DNA from: Nautiliaceae bacterium
GTDB taxonomy: Bacteria > Campylobacterota > Campylobacteria > Campylobacterales > Nautiliaceae
Direction: 5' to 3'
Assembly (NCBI GenBank): GCA_027035735.1
Contig: JALVUH010000152.1
Location: 1-5,347 of the forward strand
DNA length: 5,347 bases
The notes beneath the pieces were generated by a model. It was not told the DNA's origin, did no database searches, and saw only the letters and a program-made list of their open reading frames with translations. This document shows positions 5,215-5,347 of this stretch, piece by piece (the stretch's first letter is position 1; the number at the start of each line of letters is the position of its first letter). The position numbers were made by a program, and so were the translations under genes.

Positions 5215-5347
5215 TTAACCTTTCATCTTCTCCATAGCTTCTTTTTTAAACTCATCCCAATTAAAATCTTCAAGTGCATTTTGTGTTACTTTATAACTAC
5301 AAAATTTTGGCCCACACATACTACAAAACTCAGCTTCTTTGAATACT
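5215..5347 (-). CDS. thiC: ThiC, phosphomethylpyrimidine (HMP-P) synthase, C-terminal 43 residues
   Basis: Only the end of the gene lies in the window. The visible peptide starts VFKEAEFCSMCGPKFCSYKV and ends FKKEAMEKMKG. The CSMCGPKFC sequence is the CX2CX4C motif near the ThiC C-terminus that binds the [4Fe-4S] cluster used in its unusual radical-SAM chemistry. ThiC converts aminoimidazole ribotide to 4-amino-5-hydroxymethyl-2-methylpyrimidine phosphate in thiamine biosynthesis. The cluster-binding cysteines are all present and the tail length is normal, so the gene appears intact at this end. The next start (vapB) is 2 bases after its TAA. A TPP riboswitch, often found upstream of thiC, would lie outside the window. 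Confidence 0.96.
   Translation of the reverse strand, partial: VFKEAEFCSMCGPKFCSYKVTQNALEDFNWDEFKKEAMEKMKG

Noticed and set aside
1..5347. CRISPR arrays, tRNA/rRNA genes, insertion sequences, att sites
   Set aside because: No regularly spaced repeats, cloverleaf-like GC-rich segments, transposase-like frames or long terminal inverted repeats were seen by eye on either strand.

Overview
The window is strongly AT-rich, compact bacterial DNA. I infer a member of the Campylobacterota (epsilonproteobacteria), perhaps a thermophilic Nautiliales relative such as Nautilia, Caminibacter or Lebetimonas. The reasons are the base composition, the AddB N-terminus (close to what I remember of the short AddB-type proteins of this phylum), and thiC lying upstream of mrp. 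The genus is a guess. No rRNA, tRNA, CRISPR array or insertion sequence is visible.

Right part (3688-5347, minus strand, read right to left). The 3' end of thiC (thiamine pyrimidine synthesis) comes first. Two bases later starts a small VapB-like antitoxin gene, which overlaps the start of a PIN-domain (VapC) toxin gene. That toxin gene has lost its middle: its first ~46 codons are joined out of frame to its last ~23. Next comes a full-length mrp (Fe-S cluster carrier ATPase) with its own strong ribosome binding site.

Middle (2687-3698). A class I SAM-dependent methyltransferase gene of the RlmI/RlmK-related group runs on the plus strand, starting at TTG. It converges on mrp, and the two coding ends overlap by 11 bases. 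A nested inverted repeat inside the methyltransferase 3' end, followed by a T-run on the mrp transcript strand, probably terminates mrp. A 172-base AT-rich spacer separates the methyltransferase from the divergent left operon.

Left part (1-2686, minus strand). Six tightly spaced genes form one apparent operon: a GNAT acetyltransferase; two unrecognised ~100-residue proteins; a ~118-residue protein that looks like the T7 loop plus C-terminal domain of FtsZ without the GTPase domain; a ~282-residue protein with the motif order of the MPG/AAG (3-methyladenine DNA glycosylase) fold; and the start of addB, the nuclease/helicase-like subunit of the AddAB double-strand break repair enzyme. Start/stop overlaps and spacers of 1-54 bases suggest co-transcription and partly coupled translation. 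The three most interesting points are the GTPase-less FtsZ-like protein, the glycosylase-like protein coupled to addB, and the internally deleted VapC next to an intact antitoxin. Together the left genes could be an accessory cassette tied to DNA repair and cell division, but that joint function is inference.
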